Origin: Kutzneria sp. 744
GTDB lineage: Bacteria > Actinomycetota > Actinomycetes > Mycobacteriales > Pseudonocardiaceae
NCBI RefSeq assembly: GCF_000568255.1
Contig: NZ_KK037166.1
Span: 11,467,061 to 11,531,060 of the forward strand
Direction: 5' to 3'
DNA length: 64,000 nt
Position 1 is the first letter of the stretch, and every line of letters begins with the position of its first letter. Both the position numbers and the translations under genes were made by a program. The notes beneath the pieces are model-generated. The model did no database searches. It was given only the letters and a program-made list of their open reading frames with translations, and was not told the origin of the DNA. Of the stretch, positions 1 to 8,246 are shown piece after piece.

Positions 1-247
1 CCGCCGTGGCCAGCGACTCCGCGCCGGCCTCGTCGCGCAGCCCTAACGCCAACTGCACGTGCCGCACGGCCGCGCCGTTGGCGTCGCCCACCTGGCTGGA
101 GATCGTTGCCCAGGCCGGCGTGGAGCCGGCGATGACCGCACGCGCGGTGCCGTCGCTGACCTGAGCCGCCGCGGTCGTCGCCATCGCGCCGGCCAGCGCC
201 ACACACCCGGCCGCTACTACGGCAGCACGAGATGGTCGAAATGACAT
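1..247 (-). CDS. S53 (sedolisin/kumamolisin-like) peptidase, N-terminal part only
   Basis: This is the first 82 codons of a gene that runs off the left edge. It begins with ATG at 247. Residues 1-34 look like a signal peptide: a basic start (FRPSRAA), a long Ala/Val/Gly core, and a likely cut after TTAAA. The following segment (AVIAGSTPAWAT, then VQLALGLRDEAG) resembles the beginning of a Pro-kumamolisin activation domain, where a P-x-W-A block and an 'ALxLRD' helix are typical. No catalytic Ser/Glu/Asp lies inside the window, so the family call rests on the propeptide alone. If right, it is an exported serine-carboxyl peptidase that matures by removing this prodomain. Confidence 0.5.
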   Translation of the reverse strand, partial: MSFRPSRAAVVAAGCVALAGAMATTAAAQVSDGTARAVIAGSTPAWATISSQVGDANGAAVRHVQLALGLRDEAGAESLATA

Positions 248-581
248 GAAAGCCCCCGTATTTGAGTTTCCGTGAACGACACCCGAAGCGAGCTGCCTGC
301 GCTCGCGTATTTCCCTGGTAGTTGGACCTCGCGCGCACAATCTCGGAGCGTGCAGGCCGCCGAAGCGTGCGCTCGCTTGTTCTTTTGATCGCCGACGACA
401 GTCCTAGCCGGTTGAGTCGCATGTTCGACGACGTCGGCAACACCCTGCACTGACGCGACATGATCCGTCAATGCATCCTGCAAATCTTCCGAACGGCTTT
501 CGGTCGCCGCTTATTCGGTCGGTTTTTCGGCGCGCGAAATCGCCGGCCGGGCATGTGGCCGGAGTTGAGTGTCGAGATTAA
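248..581. other. Intergenic region, no gene seen
   Basis: No reading frame here has coding character. It holds the upstream region of the minus-strand peptidase gene and the downstream region of the lipoprotein gene. I see no clear hairpin or operator. Confidence 0.5.
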
Positions 582-1007
582 CTATTGGCCGAACGCGGAC
601 GTGACCTGCTGGATGACGAAAGCGCGCTCACGGCTGCATGGTGATGTCGCAGCTTCCGCGATGTAGCCGACCAGGCGGACCCGCTCGGTAGCCGGGGTGT
701 CCCCGGTCAGTGCCTGGCGCATGAACTGCTCGAAGATCGGCTCGCTCAGGCGTAGCCGCTGGCGATGCGCGGGATCCGTCGGGGAGCCCAGCACCAATTC
801 GCCGCAACCGGGATGGTTGGTGAGCCAAATCGCCTCCCCGTCGACCGTGATCATCGGCCCCTGGCGATCGGGAGGCGGCAGGGTCACCGTGGTGGCTGGC
901 GGCCGAGCTGGTGTCAGCGCTGGCGGCGGACCGTTGCAGGCCGCGATCGTGGCGGCCCCGACGACGATGCAGAGCACGATGCCGACCTGGCGCCCTGGTG
1001 CTGGCAT
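582..1007 (-). CDS. Small secreted lipoprotein, unknown function
   Basis: The protein has 141 residues. A lipoprotein signal is clear: MPAPGRQVGIV, a hydrophobic core, then the lipobox I-A-A-C with Cys at residue 24. A Pro/Ala/Thr-rich linker follows, then a compact domain (about residues 45-140) with two cysteines (HPGCGEL and SPCSRER) that could form a disulphide outside the membrane. An AAGGA-type ribosome-binding site lies 7 nt before the ATG. It is the third minus-strand gene after ino1 and the SemiSWEET gene, but the 56-nt gap leaves co-transcription open. I recognise no family. Confidence 0.75.
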   Translation of the reverse strand: MPAPGRQVGIVLCIVVGAATIAACNGPPPALTPARPPATTVTLPPPDRQGPMITVDGEAIWLTNHPGCGELVLGSPTDPAHRQRLRLSEPIFEQFMRQALTGDTPATERVRLVGYIAEAATSPCSRERAFVIQQVTSAFGQ

Positions 1008-1063
1008 AGTAAATCCTTCCCCCTCGACACTGGCGATTGACTCCGCCTACGCTCAGTCACGCC

Positions 1064-1405
1064 CTAGCGGTGGACTGAATGAGCTGATTGCCTCGCCTCG
1101 CGGTGCCGCGAGATTTCACTGTGTTTGGTGACGCTATTCTTTCCGCGCCAACGCCAGTTGTCGTGTCTGAACTTGACGGCGATGATCGCGGCCAACAGGA
1201 GCAAGGACACGGCATTGGCCAGGATTAGCGGTAAGTCGCCCTGTATCACGCCGTAGATGTTCCAGCAGACGAGCCCGCTGCCGAATGTGAGAAGATAAGC
1301 CCACGCGAAGTCACCAGTTTCCCGTGTCCGGAGAGTCTTCAGCACCTGGGGAAGCCACGCGCCCGTGGTGAGAAGGCCGGCAAGAAGTCCGAGTATCGGG
1401 CCCAC
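1064..1405 (-). CDS. SemiSWEET/PQ-loop membrane transporter
   Basis: A membrane protein of about 113 residues with three predicted helices, the size of a bacterial SemiSWEET half-transporter that dimerises to move sugars. The PQ motif is visible in helix 1 (GAWLPQVLKTLRTRETGDFA), followed by helices around CWNIYGVIQG and LANAVSLLLLAAIIAV. I prefer the GTG at 1405 because the AGGAAAGG ribosome-binding site is 8 nt upstream; a GTG at 1414 would sit on top of it. The gene starts 30 nt after the ino1 stop on the same strand, so they are probably co-transcribed. That suggests, without proof, a polyol or sugar-related substrate. The C-terminal tail is basic and His/Arg-rich. Confidence 0.8.
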   Translation of the reverse strand: MGPILGLLAGLLTTGAWLPQVLKTLRTRETGDFAWAYLLTFGSGLVCWNIYGVIQGDLPLILANAVSLLLLAAIIAVKFRHDNWRWRGKNSVTKHSEISRHREARQSAHSVHR

Positions 1406-1435
1406 AGATCGCACCTTTCCTCGTTACAGGGTCTG

Positions 1436-2584
1436 TCAGCGCTCCAGTTCGCCGCGGATGAACTTCTCCACGGCCTCGTGGGCCACCGAGTCGGAGTACT
1501 GCTCCGGCGGCGACTTCATGAAGTAGGAGGAGGCGGACAGGATCGGTCCGCCGATGCCGCGATCCAGGGCGATCTTGGCGGCGCGGACGGCGTCGATGAT
1601 GATGCCGGCGGAGTTGGGGGAGTCCCAGACCTCCAGCTTGTACTCCAGGTTCAGCGGCACGTCGCCGAAGGCGCGGCCCTCCAGCCGGACGTAGGCCCAC
1701 TTGCGGTCGTCGAGCCACTGCACGTAGTCGGACGGGCCGATGTGCACGTTGCGGGCCCCGAGGTCACGGTCGACCTGCGAGGTCACGGACTGCGTCTTGG
1801 AGATCTTCTTCGACTCCAGCCGGTCGCGCTCCAGCATGTTCTTGAAGTCCATGTTGCCGCCGACGTTGAGCTGCATGGTCCGGTCCAGCAGCACGCCCCG
1901 GTCCTCGAACAGCTTGGCCAGCACGCGGTGCGTGATGGTCGCCCCGACCTGAGACTTGATGTCGTCGCCGACGATCGGCACGCCGGCCTCGGCGAACTTG
2001 GCGGCCCAGGCCGGGTCGGAGGCGATGAACACCGGCAGCGCGTTGACGAAGGCGACGTGAGCGTCGATGGCGCACTGGGCGTAGAAGCGGTCCGCCTCCT
2101 CGGAGCCGACCGGGAGGTAGGAGACCAGCACGTCGACCTGGGCGTCCCGCAGCGCCTTGACCACGTCGACCGGGTCCTCGTCGGACTCCTCGATCGTCTC
2201 CCGGTAGTACCGGCCGAGTCCGTCGAGGGTGTGCCCACGCTGCACGGGCACCCCGAGCGGCGGCACGTCGGCGATCTTGATGGTGTTGTTCTCGCTGGTC
2301 AGGATGGCCTCGGACAGGTCGAGGCCGACCTTCTTGGCGTCCACGTCGAACGCGGCGACGAACTCCACGTCCCGCACGTGGTACTCGCCGAACTGGACGT
2401 GCATCAGGCCGGGCACCCGCGTCCCCGGCTCGGCGTCCCGGTAGTAGTGCACCCCCTGCACCAGCGACGCCGCGCAGTTGCCGACGCCCACCACGGCTAC
2501 CCGCACCGAGTTCTTGGCTGAGTCCGCCCAGCTGGCATGATGTGAGGTGTACTCGGCGTACCTGCTGTCATCTTGGGCTGGCAT
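1436..2584 (-). CDS. ino1: myo-inositol-1-phosphate synthase
   Basis: Converts glucose 6-phosphate to inositol 3-phosphate with NAD+, the first step to phosphatidylinositol and, in actinobacteria, mycothiol. The 382-residue protein begins at ATG 2584 behind GGAG-type purines, and its length fits the actinobacterial family. The N-terminal Rossmann segment ([18 protein letters not shown], about residues 27-44) binds NAD. The MIPS signature [11 protein letters not shown] and the following lysine-rich SKKISKTQ stretch are intact, as is the FIRGELER end. Many actinobacteria have a PadR-type regulator just upstream of ino1; here there is instead a 460-bp leader with a strong inverted repeat. A SemiSWEET transporter follows 30 nt downstream. 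Confidence 0.95.
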   Translation of the reverse strand: MPAQDDSRYAEYTSHHASWADSAKNSVRVAVVGVGNCAASLVQGVHYYRDAEPGTRVPGLMHVQFGEYHVRDVEFVAAFDVDAKKVGLDLSEAILTSENNTIKIADVPPLGVPVQRGHTLDGLGRYYRETIEESDEDPVDVVKALRDAQVDVLVSYLPVGSEEADRFYAQCAIDAHVAFVNALPVFIASDPAWAAKFAEAGVPIVGDDIKSQVGATITHRVLAKLFEDRGVLLDRTMQLNVGGNMDFKNMLERDRLESKKISKTQSVTSQVDRDLGARNVHIGPSDYVQWLDDRKWAYVRLEGRAFGDVPLNLEYKLEVWDSPNSAGIIIDAVRAAKIALDRGIGGPILSASSYFMKSPPEQYSDSVAHEAVEKFIRGELER

Positions 2585-2703
2585 ACCATCCTCGGCTCCG
2601 TCGTTGTGCCCCTTGGCGTGCGCCCTCAAGCCGCGCGGTCCGCCGGCCCGCAATTGATCATGAGAGCTGGCGGGAAGAACTCGTCTTCCCCCTCGGCGCT
2701 GCG

Positions 2704-2763
2704 ACTGGTCCCGCCCGTGGCGCCGTACCCGTGACCCGCGGGGCGACCACGGGCGGGACCAGT
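2704..2763. repeat. 17-bp perfect inverted repeat in the ino1 leader
   Basis: The arms 2704-2720 (actggtcccgcccgtgg) and 2747-2763 are exact reverse complements separated by 26 nt. The element lies 120-180 bp upstream of the ino1 ATG. As RNA it would be a very stable stem; as DNA it could be an operator pair. No U-run follows, so a simple terminator is less likely than a regulatory hairpin or an mRNA-stability element. Confidence 0.7.
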
Positions 2764-2949
2764 GCGGCCGCGCGGGATCCTGTACGACGACACCTGGGGG
2801 GCGCGTCCAGTCGCACATCCGCAGCGGCCGGCCTTTGGTGGTGGCGCTCCCTGGGTCTCACTCGCCCTGAGCACCTCGCAGGCAGGACCGCGTCGGTCCG
2901 CGCCTGCACTCCCCCAGATTTGACTCACTGTAGTTGCTTGTAGGTGGAT

Positions 2950-3049
2950 CTACCTGCATTTACGTGTGATGAAAGATCTACCCGATCACTCAGAGTCTAA
3001 CTAGCCGAGTGGCAAGTTTTCACTCCAACGGCGTAGCGTTGACGAGAGG
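2950..3049 (+). promoter_or_regulatory. Promoter block of the XRE gene, shared with 32047-32144
   Basis: The 100 bp before the XRE gene match the region before the gene at 32151. Shared pieces in the same order and spacing are CTACCTGC (2950-2957), a TCTAC...TCACTC stretch, CTAGCC (3001-3006), and the 16-mer tggcaagttttcactc ending near 3025. The same order with one base less spacing occurs at 32047-32125. A near-palindrome GGTGGATCTACC overlaps the first element. The conservation before two unrelated proteins implies a common regulator or sigma factor; which one is unknown. Confidence 0.65.
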
Positions 3050-3052
3050 CGG

Positions 3053-3688
3053 ATGGGTAGGTTGGACACGACCCGCCACCCCGTCCCACCTGGAGTGATG
3101 CGTTCCGTGCCCGTCACACCCGACACCTATGCCGACCTCACCGACCCGACGCGCTGGCAAACCAAGTTCAACCAGCTGTTCGCCGAGGTGCCCATCGACC
3201 GCGCCGCCGAAAAGGACAGAGGAAGCAACAGTCCGCCGCCGCCCACGGAACCCGACGATCGGCGCGGCACGAGACCACGTGAGAACCGGTTCAGCAACAC
3301 CCTGATCGCCGAACGCTCCGGACTCGACATCACCACCATCGGACGACTCCGCAAGGGCATCCGCACACCTTCGACCGATGTCCTGGTGCCGCTCGCGCTG
3401 GCGTTCGACACCGACCCGCTGTGGTGGATGCTGCCTTGCTCGGTGAGCCCGCTCGACCACAGGCTGTCACCCGACGAGGCGGCGGTCGCGCGTGCTCTAG
3501 TCCACAACGGGCCAGATTCCGCGAAACGCTCCGTGCTGCTGAGGGTGGCCGAGATCAGCTCGCCGGAAGTACTCGAACTGCTCGATCGGCTCCTGGCGCA
3601 CATCGAAAGATCTGGCGGAGCCACAGTGCTCCCGCGAATGCGAGGCGTGCTCAAACGTCTTGACACCGAGGACACTGGCTTCCAGTAA
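3053..3688 (+). CDS. XRE-family DNA-binding regulator
   Basis: A 211-residue protein with a helix-turn-helix in the middle: RENRFSNTLIAERSGLDIT, then TTIGRLRKGIRTPSTDVLVP, about residues 81-120. This is followed by the usual actinobacterial 'FDTDPLWW' segment and a helical C-terminus (ISSPEVLELLDRLLAHIER). The N-terminal 80 residues are charged and Pro-rich. The chosen ATG at 3053 has GAGAGG 4 nt upstream; an internal ATG at 3098 is possible. It lies 24 nt before the DUF1173-like gene, so they probably form an operon. Its promoter block recurs upstream of the gene at 32151, which makes that gene a possible co-regulated partner. Confidence 0.8.
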   Translation: MGRLDTTRHPVPPGVMRSVPVTPDTYADLTDPTRWQTKFNQLFAEVPIDRAAEKDRGSNSPPPPTEPDDRRGTRPRENRFSNTLIAERSGLDITTIGRLRKGIRTPSTDVLVPLALAFDTDPLWWMLPCSVSPLDHRLSPDEAAVARALVHNGPDSAKRSVLLRVAEISSPEVLELLDRLLAHIERSGGATVLPRMRGVLKRLDTEDTGFQ

Positions 3689-3712
3689 CAGCACAGGGAG
3701 GGCGGAGACCCG

Positions 3713-4966
3713 ATGCCGCCGGCAGAATCTGACGTACCAGGCTACGAATCCGCGACGACCGTCCGTGTGGCTGGTCGCGTCCTGCCGGCGGCAGCACTGC
3801 GAACCTATCCCGAGCGGTACGCGCACCTGCTTGCCGCCGCTCGCGCCGAGGTCGGCCACGCCGAATGCCTCTGCCGGCCCGGCCGGCCGCTGCGGCTGGT
3901 GATTCGCCGCCGCGTCGGCCGCCTGCACCTTGCCGGATGGCCCAACGACGGGCACAACCACGCCCCGAGCTGCCTGTGGTACCGCGCCGACCCCGAGTTG
4001 TCCGGTCGGGCCGGCTACGAACGCGACGGCGCGATCGACAACACCAACGACGGCATCCGCCTGCGACTCGCTGTCCCCTTGACCACCCGCACTGACCCGG
4101 CCGACCGGACCCCGGCGCATCTTCATGCTCTCGGCGAGCAGGCCGTGTCCCAGCGTGGGCTGGGCCTGCTCGGCTTGGTGCACTTCCTCTGGGAACCCGA
4201 GCTAGCGGTGCACTCGTCCATCACGCGCCGCCGCTGGCGGGACTGCCAACCGGCGCTTGTTGACCAGGTCGCGCAGTGCTCGACCAAGGGCTTCCCGCTG
4301 CCCGAGGTGCTGCACGTCATCCCGCCCTATCGCAAGGAACGCCCTGACGAAACCGCCGGCAACCGCGCAGCCTGGCAGGCGTTCCTGCGGCAACTCGACA
4401 CCGTCGGCCCCGTGCGCCGCCACGCGCTGGTGCTCGGCGAGCTCCGCGACATCGTCCCTGCCCGCTTCAGCATGCGGGTCCAGTTCGCACACTTGCCCGA
4501 CGCCGCCTACGCCAGCCCCGAACTGATCGAACGGGTCCAGAACTCCTACCGCGTCGCCTTCACCGACGAGCACAGCCGGAACTCCGGACGACGCATCGCG
4601 CTGTGCGTGATCAGCAGAAGCCCGAAGGGATACCTTCGCGTTGACGACATGGCCGTGATGCCCACCAACTTCGCCTACATCCCCGTCGACTCCAGCTACG
4701 AGCTGACGATGGCGGACGCGTTGATCAGCGCCGGCCGCGTGTTCATCAAGCCCTTGCGTTACGACCCGGACCTCATGGCGACGCTGCCGGACTTCGTGTT
4801 GATCGACACCGATCCGCCCACCTACGTCGAAGTCTGGGGCGTCCTCGGCCGTGAGGACTACGAACAGCGCAAAGCCGAAAAACGGGACTACTACCGCAAG
4901 AGTGGACACGCGCTGCTGGAGTGGGATGTCCGCCGTCCGATGCCCGACGTGCATCGGACGGACTGA
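3713..4966 (+). CDS. DUF1173-like protein with CxC/HxH metal site and nuclease-like C-terminus
   Basis: A 417-residue protein translated from ATG 3713 behind AGGGAGGGCGGAG. The N-terminus has C52-x-C54, then H81-x-H83 and C87, a likely zinc site, in the context 'GHAECLC...GHNHAPSC' that I associate with DUF1173 proteins of integrative and conjugative elements. The C-terminal region reads PDFVLIDTDPPTYVEVWGVL with a downstream lysine (EKRDYY). The PD...E-V-W-G arrangement resembles PD-(D/E)XK nuclease folds. The family assignment is from memory of motifs, not a search. It follows an XRE regulator with a 24-nt gap. Possible roles are DNA processing in a mobile element or defence; neither is shown. 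Confidence 0.7.
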   Translation: MPPAESDVPGYESATTVRVAGRVLPAAALRTYPERYAHLLAAARAEVGHAECLCRPGRPLRLVIRRRVGRLHLAGWPNDGHNHAPSCLWYRADPELSGRAGYERDGAIDNTNDGIRLRLAVPLTTRTDPADRTPAHLHALGEQAVSQRGLGLLGLVHFLWEPELAVHSSITRRRWRDCQPALVDQVAQCSTKGFPLPEVLHVIPPYRKERPDETAGNRAAWQAFLRQLDTVGPVRRHALVLGELRDIVPARFSMRVQFAHLPDAAYASPELIERVQNSYRVAFTDEHSRNSGRRIALCVISRSPKGYLRVDDMAVMPTNFAYIPVDSSYELTMADALISAGRVFIKPLRYDPDLMATLPDFVLIDTDPPTYVEVWGVLGREDYEQRKAEKRDYYRKSGHALLEWDVRRPMPDVHRTD

Positions 4967-4973
4967 CCGGGCC

Positions 4974-5360
4974 GTGCTGGAGGCCATGATGGGCCTGCCG
5001 GCCGGTGTCCCGGTCGCGGTAGACGACCTGACCGAGCGGGAACGCCGACTGCTGCCCCGCGCTCCGCGGGGCGCGGTCGAGCGCGACGGCGACCTGCTGG
5101 TGCGCCGCGCGGTGCCCCCGGTTCTGCGCACACGCGCGATGCTGCTGCCCACACCGCCAGCCGACCCGGACGACGCGGTCATGCAGGGCGTCGTACTGAG
5201 ACGTCGGGATCGGCGTGGTCACTGCGGGCACGCTGCCGGGCACCCCCAGCACGACGCGCTGATCCACGAGCTCGGGAACGACTTCGACGACTGGGACGAG
5301 CACTACTCGGCGGACCTGCGGCACGCGGCGAGCCGCGTCTGGGCGGTATGCAGCCGATGA
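4974..5360 (+). CDS. Possible small gene or remnant, unknown
   Basis: From a GTG at 4974, 7 nt after the previous stop, an open frame with codon use like its neighbours encodes about 128 residues. The first half (LEAMMGLPAGVPVAVDDLTE, ERERRLLPRAPRGAVERDGD) looks protein-like; the C-terminal half has an acidic DFDDWDEHYSADLRHA patch. I recognise no family and see no good ribosome-binding site. It may be the remains of a third gene of the XRE/DUF1173 operon. The rest of the gap up to 5733 shows no convincing gene. Confidence 0.35.
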   Translation: MLEAMMGLPAGVPVAVDDLTERERRLLPRAPRGAVERDGDLLVRRAVPPVLRTRAMLLPTPPADPDDAVMQGVVLRRRDRRGHCGHAAGHPQHDALIHELGNDFDDWDEHYSADLRHAASRVWAVCSR

Positions 5361-5733
5361 CGAGGCGACGGTGACCGACCTCGACTCGCGCCGGCCGGCG
5401 CCACCCGGGGATGGCGGGCCAACGGTGCGCCAGGCCTGTCGATGTACGAAGTGGACTGCACGGATGTTCGAACTCCTGGGAACGCCAGCCGGGTTGATTC
5501 CCCTACCTTCGAAGCTGAACGAGGATTGTTGCCGGCCAGAGCTGATGGCTGGCTCCCTCCGGCTGGTTCTTCTGATCAAGCACCTGATGTTCGGCCAGCG
5601 GGCGGGTGAATCGCGGACCATATACTCCGCCGTATGGTCGGACATCACGATAGGTGAGAGGTTGATGTCGCACGGTGTCGCCATGCTCGCCGAGACGCGG
5701 ACTGGACGGAAGTAGACGCGCTCAGCGCCCGGC

Positions 5734-8112
5734 CTACGGGTTGGCCGCATACCGAGTAAACCAGGCCGCGATGCCTGCACGGTTGGAAACTTTCAGCTTT
5801 CTTAGAACATCGCGAACATGGGTGTGAACAGTAGACTCAGCTATATGCAACTCCTTTGCGATAGCCTCGTTCGTCAACCCCTGCGCGACAAGCCGTGCGA
5901 CCTCAAATTGCCTGTCTGACAACACAGAGGTTGACTGTTCTCCCAAGGCCAATGCAACGGCGTCGTCGAACGTCAGTGACGCGCCGGCGTGGTAGGCGCT
6001 GCGATACTGTTCTGCACCGAGATGTTCGCGAATAAGATTCTCAGTGGTCGTATGCGGGGCAGGGAAAGATGGCCCCGAGTTGTCTGCCCCAGCCACCGTG
6101 CTCAGCTTGGATGCTGCGCCGAGCAATTGCGCCGCGCGTAGATGTTCACGTGCCACCGCCGCGCATCGTGCAAGGGTCTCAACCATGAACTCGGTCCCCC
6201 AGTAGGTGCCCAGATCTCGCTGCACCCGGAGGGCCTGTTCGAAGCGCTCGCGAGCCTTCGCGGCCTCCCCGATCTCCAGTTCGACGAGGCCGCGTACCCA
6301 CCTGGCCCAGCTCAGCGAGTGCCCCGCCGCGTGAGCCTCGGCATGCACGAGACATTCCTGGCTGGCCCTGTCCGCCACAGCAAGATCGTCGAATTTCATC
6401 CCTGCTTGGGCAAGATACAAGGTGCTCAGATGAAAATAGGTGGGCATTTCGCCCGAACGCAAGGCGGCGACCGCGTTGCCGAGCACGTCGATCGCACGTG
6501 CATCTTCCTTGCCGAAGAGAAGGTGCACACCCTCAGCAAAATCGGCCAATGCGTGAGCGGTTACCGCGTGGCGCGGTTCAGATTCCGCTGTTTCTTTCGC
6601 GGCGTGTTGGCACCGATTCGCCCAGTCCTCGGCGGCAGGATCGTTCTGCAACATCGCGTGCCACACTGTGTGCGTGAAAACGACCATTCGTTGAATGCTC
6701 GGTCGCGCATCGGGCATTCCGAGTGCTCGTATCAAATAACGCTGCCCTTCTGCGACGGAGGCCGCAGTGAACCATGTGGTCGCTTGACTCAGGGCGGCAA
6801 GCAAGGAAATCGCCATATCCGTGAGGTGGATATGGCTCAGACACCATGTCACCGCCACCCGAAAGTCGGGCATGTGGTGCCGCACGGTGTCCACTACCAG
6901 GGAATCGCATGGTGAGAACCGCTTCGCCGCCACCTCGGTCGCGACCCGACAGAAGAACTCAGCATGGCGCTCGTGCCACTGGGTGTCGCCGTCCGGAGTT
7001 GAGGTTTGCAGAAGGGTCAGGCCGTAGTCTCGGATTGGATCCAAGAGCCGGTAGCGGGCTTGGCCATCGACCGTCTGCTCGCGAGTGACTACCGATGCCC
7101 ATACCAACGAATCCAGGACATCCACGATGGATTCGGCGCCGATCAGTCCGTTAGAGTCTCGATCGGCGCAGACTGCCTCCGCCGCCTGGATGTCGAAGTC
7201 GCCCGCGAACACCGACAGCCGCATCCAGAGGTCCCGGCCGGCGGGGCTGCATAGGCTCTCGCTCCAGGCGATGCAATCCCGCAGGGTCTGGTGGCCGTCC
7301 GTGGAGTCACGGCCGCTGCGGTCCAGGACTGCTAGTAGGCCGCGGGACGACTCGAGCATGTCCCGCAGGCCCATGCCGCGGAGCCGTCCGGCGGCGAGCA
7401 CGATCGCCAATGGGATGCCGCCCAGTCGCCGAACGAGTAGCGAGACCAGTTCAGGATCGGCGGTGTCGCCGAAGTCCAGCAGACCGACATCTGCGGCGCG
7501 CGTGACGAGCAGCTGGACTGAGTCATAGGCCAGGTCGCGTACATGTCGAGCTGACTGGTGCTGCCCTTCCGGCGGGACCGGCAGCGGCGGAACCGGCCTG
7601 ATGCGTTCGCCCTCCACTCGGAGTGCTTCACGCGAGGTCGCCAGAATTCGGACGCCGGGCGCGCCGTCCAAGATCGCGTCGACGAAGGCTGCGACGCCGT
7701 CGATGAGGTGCTCGCAGTTGTCCAGGACCAACAACATCCGCTTGGTGCGCAGCCACTCGACCAGCGTCGAGAGGATGGTCCGCTCGTCGTTGTCGTGCAG
7801 CCCCAACGTCGTGGCGACAGCGGCAGCGACCAGGTCGGGATCCCGATGCGGTTTCAGCTCGACCACCGTCACGGACATGGCCGCAGCCATCTCCCGCGCG
7901 ACGGCCAGGGCCACCGAGGTCTTCCCGACGCCCCCGACGCCGTCGAGCGTCACTAACACGGCAGCGGCCAGGTCCGCGATCACCGCGTTGATCAGATCCG
8001 CGCGACCGACCAGCGGCGACCGCGCAGCCGGCAGCGCCGATGCTGCCTCGGCCTTCGATGATCGCGTGTCTGCCACACAGGACAGCGAACACCACCCGAT
8101 CGGCGAGGACAA
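5734..8112 (-). CDS. Large STAND/LuxR transcriptional regulator
   Basis: A 792-residue regulator of the LAL/AfsR-like ATPase type. It has an N-terminal NB-ARC-like ATPase with Walker A GVGGVGKTS (about residues 56-64) and Walker B MLLVLDNCEH (about 130-139), then a long helical-repeat sensor region. A C-terminal LuxR helix-turn-helix follows (LSDRQFEVARLVAQGLTNEA, IAKELHIAESTVHTHV). Such proteins bind ATP, sense a ligand or partner through the repeats, and activate a few promoters. It is divergent from the P450 gene across 134 bp, so that P450 is the obvious candidate target. The start could be internal: a GTG codon 13 residues in begins VADTRSS. Confidence 0.9.
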   Translation of the reverse strand: MSSPIGWCSLSCVADTRSSKAEAASALPAARSPLVGRADLINAVIADLAAAVLVTLDGVGGVGKTSVALAVAREMAAAMSVTVVELKPHRDPDLVAAAVATTLGLHDNDERTILSTLVEWLRTKRMLLVLDNCEHLIDGVAAFVDAILDGAPGVRILATSREALRVEGERIRPVPPLPVPPEGQHQSARHVRDLAYDSVQLLVTRAADVGLLDFGDTADPELVSLLVRRLGGIPLAIVLAAGRLRGMGLRDMLESSRGLLAVLDRSGRDSTDGHQTLRDCIAWSESLCSPAGRDLWMRLSVFAGDFDIQAAEAVCADRDSNGLIGAESIVDVLDSLVWASVVTREQTVDGQARYRLLDPIRDYGLTLLQTSTPDGDTQWHERHAEFFCRVATEVAAKRFSPCDSLVVDTVRHHMPDFRVAVTWCLSHIHLTDMAISLLAALSQATTWFTAASVAEGQRYLIRALGMPDARPSIQRMVVFTHTVWHAMLQNDPAAEDWANRCQHAAKETAESEPRHAVTAHALADFAEGVHLLFGKEDARAIDVLGNAVAALRSGEMPTYFHLSTLYLAQAGMKFDDLAVADRASQECLVHAEAHAAGHSLSWARWVRGLVELEIGEAAKARERFEQALRVQRDLGTYWGTEFMVETLARCAAVAREHLRAAQLLGAASKLSTVAGADNSGPSFPAPHTTTENLIREHLGAEQYRSAYHAGASLTFDDAVALALGEQSTSVLSDRQFEVARLVAQGLTNEAIAKELHIAESTVHTHVRDVLRKLKVSNRAGIAAWFTRYAANP

Positions 8113-8246
8113 ACGGACGGTCAGGGTCCCGGTACTTTCGGTGCCGATTCAGCCGGCGGATTGAAGTCCGGGACGTCCTCCGGTCTGCTGTAGTGGCCGG
8201 TCACCCATGGCTGGCATGGACCCGGCGAAGGACGAGGGGGACCCAC

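Noticed and set aside
1478-2521. Long plus-strand open frame (347 codons) across ino1
   Set aside because: It is antisense to the clear inositol-phosphate synthase gene; its Val/Leu/Asp-rich sequence is the usual mirror of a high-GC gene.
5371-5715. 114-codon plus-strand frame after the DUF1173 region
   Set aside because: Mixed composition, weak start, no recognisable pattern; likely non-coding.
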